Source: Halothiobacillus sp. (lineage in GTDB: Bacteria > Pseudomonadota > Gammaproteobacteria > Halothiobacillales > Halothiobacillaceae). Taken from it: 64,000 nt of DNA. The position numbers and the translations under genes are program-made. The stretch lies in NCBI GenBank assembly GCA_020061705.1, contig JAGUXT010000055.1, positions 1-64,000 on the forward strand, read 5' to 3'. This document shows, piece by piece, positions 7,828 through 16,247 of the stretch. Position 1 is the stretch's first letter; every line of letters starts with the position of its first letter. Under the pieces are notes generated by a model, which saw only the letters and a program-made list of their open reading frames with translations, ran no database searches and was not told the origin of the DNA.

Positions 7828-9213
7828 ATGGACATTATTTCGGGCGTGAAAAAACAACGGTTGAATTCTATCCTGCTGGCAGCTTTGCTTTGCGCTGCAC
7901 CGGGAGCGACTTGGGCGGTGAGTGTCAATCTGGATCAGGCGGTGGATATGGCTCTGAACAGCGATCCGCGCATCAGGGAGCGCGAAGCGGTGGTCGAGCG
8001 GGCGCGAGGCCTGTTGGATGAGGTGCATGGACGTGCGGGATTGCGCATTGACGCCAATGCCTATGTCTCGGCGGTTCCGGGGGTAGATGGTGGCATTTTT
8101 CAGAATGGCGCAAGCACCTGCACTACCTGCACTTTGCGTGATGATGCCGGCAAGTTTGACGATGGCATTTCCGTGCTGGCGGGTTTGCAGTTTGCGCTGG
8201 TGCATCCCTTGTACACCTTTGGCAAGGTCGAGAATTATTCCGAGGCGGCACGCAACAATATCCAAGTGCGTGAAGGCGATGTGCGCCTGACTCGCGCGCA
8301 GACGCAGCTGGATGTGCGCCGCGCCTATTACGGTTATCTGACCGCGCGTGATACCAAGGTGTTTCTGGGGGATTTGCTTTCCAAGGTGGACTCGGTGATT
8401 GCGGGGATCGAAAAGCGCAAGGCCTCCGGCAAGCCGACCTCCGAGGGGAATCTGTACGCAGTTCAGGCCGTGCGCGGCTCGGTCGGGCGTTATCTTGCCC
8501 AGGCCAAGGCCATTGAGGCCGTGTCGATGGATGGTCTGAAAACCCTCGTCGGCGTGCCACTCTCGGCGCAGTTAGAGGTTAGTGATGCACATATCGAGCC
8601 GGTGGCATTGCCCGAAGGTTCGGTGGATGAACTGGTCAAGACCGCGCTGGCGCAGCGCGAGGAAATGGCGCAGGTCGAAGCCGGCATGACCGCACTGCGT
8701 GCCATGGTCAAGGCGCGGCGTGCCGAGATGTACCCGGATGTTTATGCCGCCGTGGTTGGTGGCGCTGCAGTTGCGCCGGGACGCGATACGCTGGATAACC
8801 CGTATATCTTCGATAATTTTAACCATGCCTACGCCGCCCCGGTGTTGGGGGTGGGCTGGAATATCCGTCCAGGGATGGTCAATGCGCAGACGCGCCAGGC
8901 CGAAGCGGATTTGCGCGAAGTGACTGAAAAGGCCAATTTTGCGCGCATCGGCATTCCCTTCCAGGTGGCGGAAGCCTATCACCGCTCCAAGGGCGGGCAG
9001 GAAGCCGCGCAGCAATTGAAAGAAGGGTTTATCGCCGGTCGCCGCTGGTTTACCACGGTGTTTATGGATAGTGAGGCCGGGGCGGTGGATATGGCCTTGC
9101 TGGTTGAGGCTTTCCGTACCTACACCACCATGTACGGCGATTATCTTTTGGGTATCAATGATTACAACATGCAGGTCGCGCAATTGCGTCATGCGCTGGG
9201 TGAGTGGAAGTAA
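7828..9213 (+). CDS. TolC-family outer-membrane efflux protein in the mla cluster
   Basis: Protein of 461 residues with a signal peptide (about residues 1-30, ending ATWA) and the outer-membrane-efflux-protein repeat pattern: LDQAVDMALNSDPRIREREAVVERARG at the start, the mid-protein RRAYYGYLTARDTKVFLGD, and a second coiled-coil half with LRAMVKARRAEMYPDVY. TolC relatives form trimeric outer-membrane channels. It stands between mlaD and mlaC, where most mla operons have no such gene. Its stop is 11 bp before the mlaC start, indicating co-expression. Whether it acts with Mla is inference from position only; there is no adjacent membrane-fusion protein or RND pump. Confidence 0.82.
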   Translation: MDIISGVKKQRLNSILLAALLCAAPGATWAVSVNLDQAVDMALNSDPRIREREAVVERARGLLDEVHGRAGLRIDANAYVSAVPGVDGGIFQNGASTCTTCTLRDDAGKFDDGISVLAGLQFALVHPLYTFGKVENYSEAARNNIQVREGDVRLTRAQTQLDVRRAYYGYLTARDTKVFLGDLLSKVDSVIAGIEKRKASGKPTSEGNLYAVQAVRGSVGRYLAQAKAIEAVSMDGLKTLVGVPLSAQLEVSDAHIEPVALPEGSVDELVKTALAQREEMAQVEAGMTALRAMVKARRAEMYPDVYAAVVGGAAVAPGRDTLDNPYIFDNFNHAYAAPVLGVGWNIRPGMVNAQTRQAEADLREVTEKANFARIGIPFQVAEAYHRSKGGQEAAQQLKEGFIAGRRWFTTVFMDSEAGAVDMALLVEAFRTYTTMYGDYLLGINDYNMQVAQLRHALGEWK

Positions 9214-9224
9214 AGGGAGTGGGC

Positions 9225-9851
9225 ATGAACGGTTTGTCGCGAAGGGCGTTTTTGAGCGGTTTGGTGCTGTTGGCCTCCAGCGGTTTGAGTGCGGCATCGG
9301 TGGTCGATGACGCGCCGATGGTATTGATTAAAACCACCTCGGACGAGGTATTGGCGGCGATTAAGGACAATAGCGAGAAAATCAAAACCGATCCCAAGCT
9401 GGTCAGCGGCCTGGTGGAGAAAATGGTCTTGCCGCATATTGATTTCCAAACCATGAGCAAACTGGTTCTGGCGGTGAATTGGCGCAAGGCCAGCGCGGCG
9501 CAGCAGGCGGCCTTTACGCAAGAGTTCCGCGAATTGCTGGTGCGTACCTATTCCAAATCGCTGGGCGAATACGATGGACAAAAGGTGACCTATTTCCCCA
9601 TGCGTGCGGAAACCGATCCCAAAGAGGCTTTGGTGCGCACGGAAATTCAGGCGAAATCGGGTATGCCGATTCCCGTGGCTTATCGTTTGCGTAAAAACGA
9701 GCAGGGCGCATGGAAAATTATCGACGTGGTGATTGATGAGGTCAGTCTGGTCACCAATTACCGCAATACCTTTGCGCAGGATGTGCAGCGCGTGGGGATT
9801 GATGGTTTGATTAAGCAATTACGCCAAAGCAATGCGGATGGTGGGGTTTGA
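9225..9851 (+). CDS. mlaC: MlaC, periplasmic phospholipid carrier (Tat-like signal)
   Basis: Soluble periplasmic lipid shuttle (208 residues) that carries phospholipid between the outer-membrane Mla component and MlaFEDB. Family blocks include VEKMVLPHIDFQTMSKLVL, FTQEFRELLVRTYSKSL and AWKIIDVVIDEVSLV. The start at ATG 9225 follows GGGAG; the open frame begins at 9204 inside the preceding gene. The signal peptide begins MNGLSRRAFLSG: SRRAFL at residues 5-10 matches the twin-arginine consensus, suggesting Tat export rather than the Sec route used by E. coli MlaC. The stop abuts that of the convergent znuB gene with no intergenic base. Confidence 0.92.
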   Translation: MNGLSRRAFLSGLVLLASSGLSAASVVDDAPMVLIKTTSDEVLAAIKDNSEKIKTDPKLVSGLVEKMVLPHIDFQTMSKLVLAVNWRKASAAQQAAFTQEFRELLVRTYSKSLGEYDGQKVTYFPMRAETDPKEALVRTEIQAKSGMPIPVAYRLRKNEQGAWKIIDVVIDEVSLVTNYRNTFAQDVQRVGIDGLIKQLRQSNADGGV

Positions 9852-10619
9852 TTAAGCCTTGGTGTTTTTGGCGAGCGGAGCACTCGCCAATGCAGCGACC
9901 AGCAGGATAAGTGTCAGCACCGGGCCGTAGGGTTGATCGAAATGCAGGGCGAGGAAAAAGGCCACCAAGTGCGCCAGCAGACCAAGGGCGAGGGCAAGCA
10001 TGACGGCGTGTGACCAACGCGAGGCGAAGCGGAAAGCGATGCGCGCGGGGATAAAGGCCAGCGCAAATGCAGCCATCACGCCGATGCTGGCGGCGGCGAG
10101 CGCGAGGCAGCCTGCGAGGATAAATTCAATGAGCAGGCTGTGCATCCGGCTCATCGGCTGAGCGGGAAACAGGAGTTCGCGCTGGATGCGGCGGCTTAGA
10201 CCCGGCAGGAGGACGCTGGCCACAAGCAGGCCGATGGCGAGGCCAATGGCGTGTTCCAGACGGGTGAAGTAGAGCTGGCCGTCGATCAGCATGCGCCCGA
10301 TGTGCTCGCCCGAGGGCAGGTTGGCGACCAGAAGCAGGCTCAGTCCCCAGGTGGCGAGGAGTAGCACGATCAGGCCGTCTGCCGAACGTGCCAACCACGG
10401 CTTGACCAGGGCGGCGGCGGCTGCGCCGAGCAAGGCGCTGGGTAGCGTCGCCCAACCCAGCAACGGGGCAGCCACCATGCCCAAACCACCCGCTTGGGCA
10501 TAACTCAGTGCGGCAAGGCTTTCACTGCGCAGGCGCAAGAGCAGGCCGCACCACGCCAGCACGAGCGCCGCCAGCGTGCCGCTGAGTAAGGGGAGGTAAA
10601 AGATGCTGTCCATATTCAT
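9852..10619 (-). CDS. znuB: ZnuB-like metal ABC transporter permease
   Basis: Inner-membrane permease (255 residues) of the ABC-3 family that transports zinc or manganese. About eight hydrophobic segments are visible, e.g. LPLLSGTLAALVLAWCGLLL and FILAGCLALAAASIGVMAAFAL. ABC-3 landmarks are the ALSYAQAGGLGM segment near residue 40 (where ZnuB proteins have a SHA-x-(L)-G loop; here the histidine is replaced) and the PARIAFRF region. It is the last gene of the minus-strand group: porin-like gene, znuA, ATPase, znuB. Metal specificity is inferred from the operon rather than from this protein. Confidence 0.85.
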   Translation of the reverse strand: MNMDSIFYLPLLSGTLAALVLAWCGLLLRLRSESLAALSYAQAGGLGMVAAPLLGWATLPSALLGAAAAALVKPWLARSADGLIVLLLATWGLSLLLVANLPSGEHIGRMLIDGQLYFTRLEHAIGLAIGLLVASVLLPGLSRRIQRELLFPAQPMSRMHSLLIEFILAGCLALAAASIGVMAAFALAFIPARIAFRFASRWSHAVMLALALGLLAHLVAFFLALHFDQPYGPVLTLILLVAALASAPLAKNTKA

Positions 10620-10628
10620 AAGCCCTAT

Positions 10629-11186
10629 CTACGCAGCGGGCAGTTCAATCACGCGCGCGCAGTGCGCTTGTAGCCAGGCGTGATCGTGGCTGATGACGAG
10701 TATGGCAGCGCGGCTATGATGCAGCGCCGTGGAGAACCATTGCGCAGCAGACGGGTCGAGATGGTGGCCCGGTTCATCCAGCAAAATCAGCTCCGCTGCA
10801 TGGCCTAATGTCACGCTCAGGGCAAGCTGCTGGAATTGGCCGCCACTGAGTGCGTCACAGCGCGCATCCAGCAGCCCACGCAGCGACTCTGGCAATACCG
10901 AAGGCGCAAGCCCGGCGAGTTGGAGGTAATCACGCACCGAGAGCGGCCAGCCCAGTGGGCGCGGAGGGTGCTGCGACTGGTAGCTGATTTTGAGCTCGGG
11001 GCGCATGACCAGCTCGATATTGGCGCTGCGGCGCAAACCGGCAATGTGTTCGAGCAGGGTGGTCTTGCCGCTGCCATTGGCGCCGCACAGGCCGAGCTTC
11101 TCGCCGCTATGCAGTTCAAAAGCAAAGGCGGGGAGCGGTTGAGCGTGGCGGCGCAGGCGCAGCAGCGGTTCAGGGTTGTTTGGCAA
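10629..11186 (-). CDS. znuC: Metal-transporter ABC ATPase (ZnuC-like, short)
   Basis: ATP-binding subunit for the adjacent permease and binding protein. Walker A is CGANGSGKTT, the signature is LSGGQFQQLA, Walker B is LILLDEP and the switch histidine is in VISHDH. The start is uncertain: the open frame reaches 11351 but would run deep into znuA, and no in-frame ATG lies between the znuA stop region and the core. A TTG at 11186, overlapping the znuA end by 17 bp, gives 185 residues, short for a ZnuC (about 250) because the region before Walker A and the C-terminal tail are both abbreviated. All nucleotide-binding motifs are intact, so it should be functional. Confidence 0.78.
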   Translation of the reverse strand: MPNNPEPLLRLRRHAQPLPAFAFELHSGEKLGLCGANGSGKTTLLEHIAGLRRSANIELVMRPELKISYQSQHPPRPLGWPLSVRDYLQLAGLAPSVLPESLRGLLDARCDALSGGQFQQLALSVTLGHAAELILLDEPGHHLDPSAAQWFSTALHHSRAAILVISHDHAWLQAHCARVIELPAA

Positions 11187-12066
11187 GCGTGCTGACCCAT
11201 AGTTCGAGCATGGCCAGATAGCCTTGCAAATCCGCATTGGCGGCGGGTTCCATTGGCAGGGCAACCGCTTTCCAGCCGAGTTCATGTGCCAGCATGGCGG
11301 CACCATCGTCGGCCTGATATGGGGCGCGAATGACCACACCGCGCTTGCCACGCAGGGCTTGCATCAGCTCTTGCAAATGCGTTGCACTGGGCGGGACACC
11401 GGGGGATGGCTCCAGCGTGCCGAGCAGAGGAATGTTAAAGCGGGTGAGGAAATACAGCGCATCTTCGTGGTAGAGCACCACACCGGGCGCGCCCTGCAGT
11501 TGCGCACTGGCTTTTTGGCTGAAGGCCAGCAGACGCTGGGCGCTTTGTTGGGCACGGCTGCGATATTCGGCGGCGTGAGGCGTGTCCAGGTGCGCCAGCC
11601 ATTCGCCCAATGTGGTGGCCATGCTGGCCATGCGCACAGGATCCATGTGGATATGCGGGTTGCCCTGCTTGTGGATATGGCCGAAAAACGGGTTGCCTTC
11701 ACGGGTTTCCTTAATCAATTCAACATGCTGGGTGGCAATCAAGGCACCGGGCTGACCCGGCTGAATGCGCGGGTTCCCCGCTTGCTCGAGCACGGCAGGC
11801 AGCCAGCCTTCTTCCAAGCCTGCACCGATACTCACCAGTCCGTCCGCCGAGCGGGCAAGGCTGAGCAAGCTGGGCTTGGCGGTCAAATCATGCGGGTCTC
11901 GATCCGGCGGAGCCATCACGCTCACCTTGACCTGATCGCCGCCAATCTCGCGGGTCAGTGCGCCAAGGCTGGCCGTGGTGGTCAAAATATCCAGGGCCTG
12001 GGCGGAAAAACTGAGCAACAGACCAAGGTATGCGGCAGCAGCGCTCAATAATGTATTTGATTTCAT
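11170..12066 (-). CDS. znuA: ZnuA-like periplasmic metal-binding protein
   Basis: Substrate-binding protein (298 residues, TroA/ZnuA fold) of the ABC importer. A signal peptide covers about residues 1-25 (LLSAAAAYLGLLLSFSAQA). Candidate metal ligands are histidines in PDRDPHDLTAKPS, in the GHIHKQGNPHIHMDP segment and in LYHEDALYF, with an acidic residue expected in the C-terminal lobe (QADDGAAM). The charged His-rich loop seen in enteric ZnuA is short here. The start at 12066 lies 4 bp after the stop of the upstream porin-like gene; an in-frame ATG at 12081 is possible. The upstream His-rich gene and candidate Zur site favour zinc over manganese. Confidence 0.9.
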   Translation of the reverse strand: MKSNTLLSAAAAYLGLLLSFSAQALDILTTTASLGALTREIGGDQVKVSVMAPPDRDPHDLTAKPSLLSLARSADGLVSIGAGLEEGWLPAVLEQAGNPRIQPGQPGALIATQHVELIKETREGNPFFGHIHKQGNPHIHMDPVRMASMATTLGEWLAHLDTPHAAEYRSRAQQSAQRLLAFSQKASAQLQGAPGVVLYHEDALYFLTRFNIPLLGTLEPSPGVPPSATHLQELMQALRGKRGVVIRAPYQADDGAAMLAHELGWKAVALPMEPAANADLQGYLAMLELWVSTLAKQP

Positions 12067-12070
12067 AGGC

Positions 12071-13420
12071 TTAGAATCCATGTGCGCCGTGGGTGCCAAA
12101 GCTGATTTGGTATTGCAGGAAAAATTCGTTGTAGGTTTTGTGCACGGCTTGTTCTTTTTCCATGCCCGCCACCGCCTCGGCGAAACTGCCGGAAACATTC
12201 GAGACCTGGAAGCGCAACAGCTGATTGTGGCTGATATTCCAGGTGACGACCGCGCTGATTCGATCAAGATTATCGAAGGTACTGGTATTGGTGGGCCCGA
12301 AGGTGGCGTTCGCCCGGCTGGCTTCGTGAGTCATCCCGGCAGACTCGATACGCGCACCGATTTTCCAGCGCGGGAAGATGCCATACAGGGCTTGAATGTA
12401 GGCCGAATCGACGGTGAGATCGCGTGGTTGCCCGACCAACTTGGGCTTGAGCTCGTGATAAACCAGACTCATATCCTTGTTTTGTAACCAGTATTCACCC
12501 TGAAGACTGAAGTCACCCACGCCGCCTTCACCGGGTGCGTCGTAGCGATACAGCATATCCACGCCAAACATGGACGCTTCGCCTTGCAGGCCATGTGTCG
12601 CATCGTTAATGCCGGGATGGTATTCGTGCAGCTCTTGATGCAGGTCGGAACGCACCCAGGACAGGCCGCCGAGCACCTCGTGATTGGGCGCAATTTCGCC
12701 ACCCATTTTGGCAAAGGCCGTCCACACGTTCGGCCAGTTACCCTTGCTGTCGAAATAAATCGGCTCCCCGGTTTCATCATTGCTGGTCGGGCCTATGCTG
12801 GCGGCAATACCCTCATTGCCGCCGGTCAAAGCCTCCACGCCAAAGCGCAGATGGAACGGTGTCGGCGCCAGCCAGTTAAGTTGTACTCCGGTGCCATTCA
12901 GACCGCCTGCAAAAAGCATCTGGTAGGGCAGCGCCTGGTCGACAAAATCCCAGGCGTGGGGATGCTTGTTGTTCAAATAGCCGATGTCGCTCAGCATCTT
13001 TCCCGCTTTGAGTTGTAGCCCGCCCGGCAAAAACTGGGTGCGCAACCAGGCCTCCTCCAGCTCAAGTCCGTCGCTGCTCATCGATAAATTCATGCGCCCA
13101 TCCAGCCATCCGGGGGCAAGCACACCAAAAGCCGCCTCGGCATTATTCAGGTTTAGGCCCTTGTCCAGACTACCGCCGTGGCTATGACTGTGGCCACCTT
13201 CGCCTTCGCCCTCATGTCCATGCGAGCCATGCACGTTATAGATGCCCAAGGAGTCTTGCACCGTCAGATCCTTGGTCGCATCGTAGGCCACACCATCGAC
13301 AAAAAAGGCCGCAGAAAAGCGCACATCCGGCAGGTCGTTTTCAGGCGGGGTGTCGGCCTGTACAGAAAGCGAAAGCAGGGAGGAGCCGAGCAACGCGGCA
13401 GACAATAACGGGCGGCGCAT
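12071..13420 (-). CDS. Histidine-rich outer-membrane protein of the zinc operon
   Basis: Protein of 449 residues with a Sec signal peptide (about residues 1-22, ending SVQA) and the alternating pattern of a porin-like beta-barrel; the final residues end in an aromatic (HGAHGF), the usual barrel-assembly signal. Near residue 65 is a loop HGSHGHEGEGEGGHSHSHGG, very rich in histidine and acidic residues, suited to metal capture. It is the first gene of the operon with znuA, an ATPase and znuB, separated from znuA by 4 bp. By position it is probably an outer-membrane entry pore for zinc. This is not a TonB-dependent receptor: no plug domain or TonB box is visible. Confidence 0.75.
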   Translation of the reverse strand: MRRPLLSAALLGSSLLSLSVQADTPPENDLPDVRFSAAFFVDGVAYDATKDLTVQDSLGIYNVHGSHGHEGEGEGGHSHSHGGSLDKGLNLNNAEAAFGVLAPGWLDGRMNLSMSSDGLELEEAWLRTQFLPGGLQLKAGKMLSDIGYLNNKHPHAWDFVDQALPYQMLFAGGLNGTGVQLNWLAPTPFHLRFGVEALTGGNEGIAASIGPTSNDETGEPIYFDSKGNWPNVWTAFAKMGGEIAPNHEVLGGLSWVRSDLHQELHEYHPGINDATHGLQGEASMFGVDMLYRYDAPGEGGVGDFSLQGEYWLQNKDMSLVYHELKPKLVGQPRDLTVDSAYIQALYGIFPRWKIGARIESAGMTHEASRANATFGPTNTSTFDNLDRISAVVTWNISHNQLLRFQVSNVSGSFAEAVAGMEKEQAVHKTYNEFFLQYQISFGTHGAHGF

Positions 13421-13434
13421 GAATGATCCTTTTG

Positions 13435-13447
13435 GTTACTTTATAAC
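13435..13447 (-). promoter_or_regulatory. Candidate Zur operator
   Basis: On the minus strand the sequence is GTTATAAAGTAAC, an interrupted palindrome (GTTA-N5-TAAC). It resembles the gammaproteobacterial Zur box core GTTATANTATAAC at 11 of 13 positions (the central N counted as a match). It lies just downstream of a candidate -10 box and 15 bp before the start codon of the metal-operon's first gene, a suitable place for repression by zinc-bound Zur. Confidence 0.45.
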
Positions 13448-13458
13448 GTATTCAGGGC

Positions 13459-13486
13459 ATTATACACGTCAACGCGAAGAGGACAA
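13459..13486 (-). promoter_or_regulatory. Candidate sigma-70 promoter of the zinc operon
   Basis: Read on the minus strand: TTGTCC (13486-13481), a 16 bp spacer, then a consensus TATAAT (13464-13459). The predicted transcription start, about 7 bp further on, would fall immediately before the candidate Zur operator. Confidence 0.5.
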
Positions 13487-13526
13487 GGTGACTCGCTACT
13501 GGTAACAGTCAAGGGTCTCAGCGCAA

Positions 13527-15341
13527 TTACCCAGCCTCATGCCCATAAAGTTTGTGATACAGCCCGCGCTGCTCCAGCAGGGCATCATGGCCACCTTCTT
13601 CAACAATGCGTCCGTTTTCAAACACCAGCACGCGCTCGGCCTGGCGCACGGCGGAGAGGCGGTGGGCGATGATGATGACGGTGCAGCCAGCCAATTCGGT
13701 GTGCAGATTGTCGTGCACTCGGGCTTCGGTGGTGTTGTCGAGCATCGAGCTGGCTTCGTCCAGAATCACCAGCTCGGGTTTGCTCAAGACCATGCGTGCA
13801 ATGGCGAGACGTTGGCGCTGGCCGCCGGAGAGGCGGATGCCTTGCCGTCCGACCAGTGTATCCAAACCCTCGGGCATGGCGGCGACGGTTTCACGCAGTT
13901 CGGCGACTTCGAGTGCCTTCCATAACGCATCATCGGGATAATCGTGCCCCAGGGTCAGGTTGGCGCGCAGGCTGTCGTTGAACAGGGCGGGCTGTTGCAG
14001 CACCACGGCGACATATTCGCGCACACGCGGTAGGCCGATCTGTTCCAGCGGAATGCCGTCATACAACACCTCGCCGGATTGTGGCGCATACAGGCCGAGC
14101 AGCACTTGGGCGAGGGTGGACTTTCCGCCGCCACTGGCACCGACCAGGGCGACTTTTTCGCCGGGCGCAATGTCCAGACTCACGCCGTCGAGCACGGGCT
14201 GGTCGTCGCGGTAGGCAAAATGCACATCCACCAGGCTCACACCGACGGCTTGTTTGCCCTCGAACGGGTTGTGCAGGGCGGGGTAGTCGGGTTCGGGCTT
14301 CAGATCGGCGAGGGCATTCAGCCTGGTCAGCGCTGCATTGGCGCCGTACCAGCCGAATTGCACCGAGAGCAATTCCTGCACCGGCCCCATCATGAACCAC
14401 AGGTAGCCGAACACGCCGATCATCACGCCGATGGAAAGGTCGGAAAACACCACGGTGAGCATGGCCACGGCGCGGAAAATGTCGAAGCCGAACAGGAACA
14501 CCATGAACGACAGGCGGTTGAGTGCGTCGCTCTGCCAGGCATGCGCGGTAGCTTGGTCGCGCACATCGCGCGCCAGTAGGGAAATGCGTGAAAGGTAGTG
14601 CTTTTCGCGGTTGGCGGCGCGCACTTGCTGCATCACGTCCAGCGTTTCGGTCAGGGCTTGCTGGAAAGTTTCAAACGCCTTGTTCTCGCGCTTTTTCAGC
14701 TCTTTGACCCGTTTGCCCATCTGCATGGTGAGCACGATCACCAGTGGGTTAAACAGCAAAATAATCAGTGCGAGCTGCCAGTTGATGTAGAGCAACACCG
14801 CCGCCGTGCCGATCAGCATCAGGATATTGACCAAAAAACGCGCCACGGTCTGGCCAAGGAAGCTGTCGATGGTTTCCACGTCCACATTCAGCCGCGAGGC
14901 CGCGCCGCCGGAACCCAGGGTTTCGTATTCGGCCATCGACACGCGCCCGAGTTTATCCAGCAGCGCCGAGCGCAGACGATAGCTGACATCCTTGCTGATC
15001 TGGGTGAAGGCGCGCATTTGAAATACGTTCAAACCGAGTGCAATCAGGCGCAACAGCAGGGTCAAAAGCATGACGGCCACTACGTACAACACCGGCCCCC
15101 ACCAGCTTTCAGGGAAGATTGCCTGGGTGGTGTGTACCAGAAAGCCCGGTTTGTGCAGCAAAACTTCATCGACCAGCAGCGGCAGCAGCATGGGCAGCGG
15201 AATGCTGGCGGCGGCGGCGAGGATGGCGACGATATTGGCTTGAATCAGCGCCGAGCGGTGTTCAAGCGCCCAAGCTGAAATGCGTTTCCAGCTGAAACTT
15301 TCGGTTTTGTTTGCGGATTTTTGGGAGGTCGAAGGCTGCAC
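13527..15341 (-). CDS. ABC exporter, fused TM and ATPase domains
   Basis: Half-transporter of 604 residues in the type IV ABC exporter family (MsbA/LmrA-like). Residues about 25-320 form a six-helix transmembrane domain (IPLPMLLPLLVDEVLL, VAVMLLTLLLRLIALGL, VNILMLIGTAAVLLYINW, GVMIGVFGYLWFMMG). The ATPase domain follows: Walker A GASGGGKST, Q-loop VLQQPALFND, signature LSGGQRQRLAIAR, Walker B LVILDEASS and switch histidine IIAHRLS. It would work as a homodimer. The substrate cannot be read from sequence; the essential lipid flippase MsbA is one possibility, but there is no neighbouring lpxK, so another export substrate is equally likely. It is divergent from lptM. Confidence 0.88.
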   Translation of the reverse strand: MQPSTSQKSANKTESFSWKRISAWALEHRSALIQANIVAILAAAASIPLPMLLPLLVDEVLLHKPGFLVHTTQAIFPESWWGPVLYVVAVMLLTLLLRLIALGLNVFQMRAFTQISKDVSYRLRSALLDKLGRVSMAEYETLGSGGAASRLNVDVETIDSFLGQTVARFLVNILMLIGTAAVLLYINWQLALIILLFNPLVIVLTMQMGKRVKELKKRENKAFETFQQALTETLDVMQQVRAANREKHYLSRISLLARDVRDQATAHAWQSDALNRLSFMVFLFGFDIFRAVAMLTVVFSDLSIGVMIGVFGYLWFMMGPVQELLSVQFGWYGANAALTRLNALADLKPEPDYPALHNPFEGKQAVGVSLVDVHFAYRDDQPVLDGVSLDIAPGEKVALVGASGGGKSTLAQVLLGLYAPQSGEVLYDGIPLEQIGLPRVREYVAVVLQQPALFNDSLRANLTLGHDYPDDALWKALEVAELRETVAAMPEGLDTLVGRQGIRLSGGQRQRLAIARMVLSKPELVILDEASSMLDNTTEARVHDNLHTELAGCTVIIIAHRLSAVRQAERVLVFENGRIVEEGGHDALLEQRGLYHKLYGHEAG

Positions 15342-15377
15342 GGGTTATGCTCTGCGTACTTTTTTGGAGGACGAATT

Positions 15378-15494
15378 ATGCGCTTAAGTGTCGTGCTCAC
15401 CACCCTGGTTTTGCTTGGGATGCTGGTCGGATGTGGGCAAAAAGGTGATTTGTATCTGCCGGACAAGCCTACGGCGGCGCAGTCGAAGCAGTGA
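15378..15494 (+). CDS. lptM: LptM-like small lipoprotein (YifL family)
   Basis: A 38-residue lipoprotein. Signal peptide MRLSVVLTTLVLLGMLVGC with the acylated cysteine at residue 19, then the family signature GQKGDLYLP directly after the cysteine. LptM (YifL) in E. coli assists oxidative maturation of the LptDE lipopolysaccharide translocon; it commonly sits just upstream of lysA, as here, although two other genes intervene. A strong ribosome-binding site (GGAGG at 15366-15370) precedes the ATG. Confidence 0.88.
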   Translation: MRLSVVLTTLVLLGMLVGCGQKGDLYLPDKPTAAQSKQ

Positions 15495-15653
15495 GATCGC
15501 GCATGTTGTGGTGTGGGTATGTCTGTCGGTTTTCCGACGCAGCCTGAATTGAAGTCATTTCTTTTTAATATAAATCAATAGGATATATGTCTATTGTATC
15601 TGGCTCGCTTCTTGCTTCTTCTGATGGGATTCAGGCAAACCCAGACACGAGCC

Positions 15654-16247
15654 ATGCACGCCCAGCAAAAACTGCAACAACTTGAAAACCGCATCGTCCG
15701 ACTTCATGACCACCGCGAAGGTCTGAAGCGTGCGCTGGAAGTCGGCACGCTCCACCCGCGTCGGGGCTTTGCCCTGCTGAACGGCATCGATAGCGAGCTC
15801 TCCTGGATGGACTCGCTGTTCAAAAATGTACTGAATAACACCAAGCCCGCAGCCGCGCCCAGCGAACACCCGGCGGCGGCGTGGGCGCGCGATACCGTTT
15901 TTGATGCCGCGCAGCTCGACTGCATTATTGCCATCATGCTCAAAATTCTTGATGGCAAATGCAAGATGGAAGACGCCGACAAGAGCGCCCTGACCGCTGT
16001 TTACGATGCGCTCAAGGTACAGTTGGGGCATGAATTCGGCCAGTGTTTCGGCGATGCGACCCACACCCTGATCGAAAACGCACGCCAGAATCGGGGTGAA
16101 AACGGCGCGTTGGTGCAGCAAATCAGCGAAGCGCGTGTGCAGGCCGAAGCGACCATTCCCAAGCCGGTGATGAAAGCCTTCAAGCAACGCTTGCAGCGCG
16201 CCATGCCCCGGCTCGCGCCCCAGGAATCCATTCGAGACACGCATTGA
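15654..16247 (+). CDS. Unknown protein between lptM and lysA
   Basis: A 197-residue predicted cytosolic, largely helical protein that I do not recognise. It starts MHAQQKLQQLENRIVRLHDHREGLKRALE, a probable coiled coil, and contains two cysteines in the middle (AAQLDCIIAIMLKILDGKCKMED) and one in FGQCFGDATHT. No signal peptide or membrane segment is visible. The open frame begins at a TTG at 15594; ATG 15654 is preferred, with ATG 15624 as alternative. Its stop overlaps the TTG start of the rhodanese gene (TTGA), so the two are translationally coupled and may act together. Confidence 0.6.
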   Translation: MHAQQKLQQLENRIVRLHDHREGLKRALEVGTLHPRRGFALLNGIDSELSWMDSLFKNVLNNTKPAAAPSEHPAAAWARDTVFDAAQLDCIIAIMLKILDGKCKMEDADKSALTAVYDALKVQLGHEFGQCFGDATHTLIENARQNRGENGALVQQISEARVQAEATIPKPVMKAFKQRLQRAMPRLAPQESIRDTH

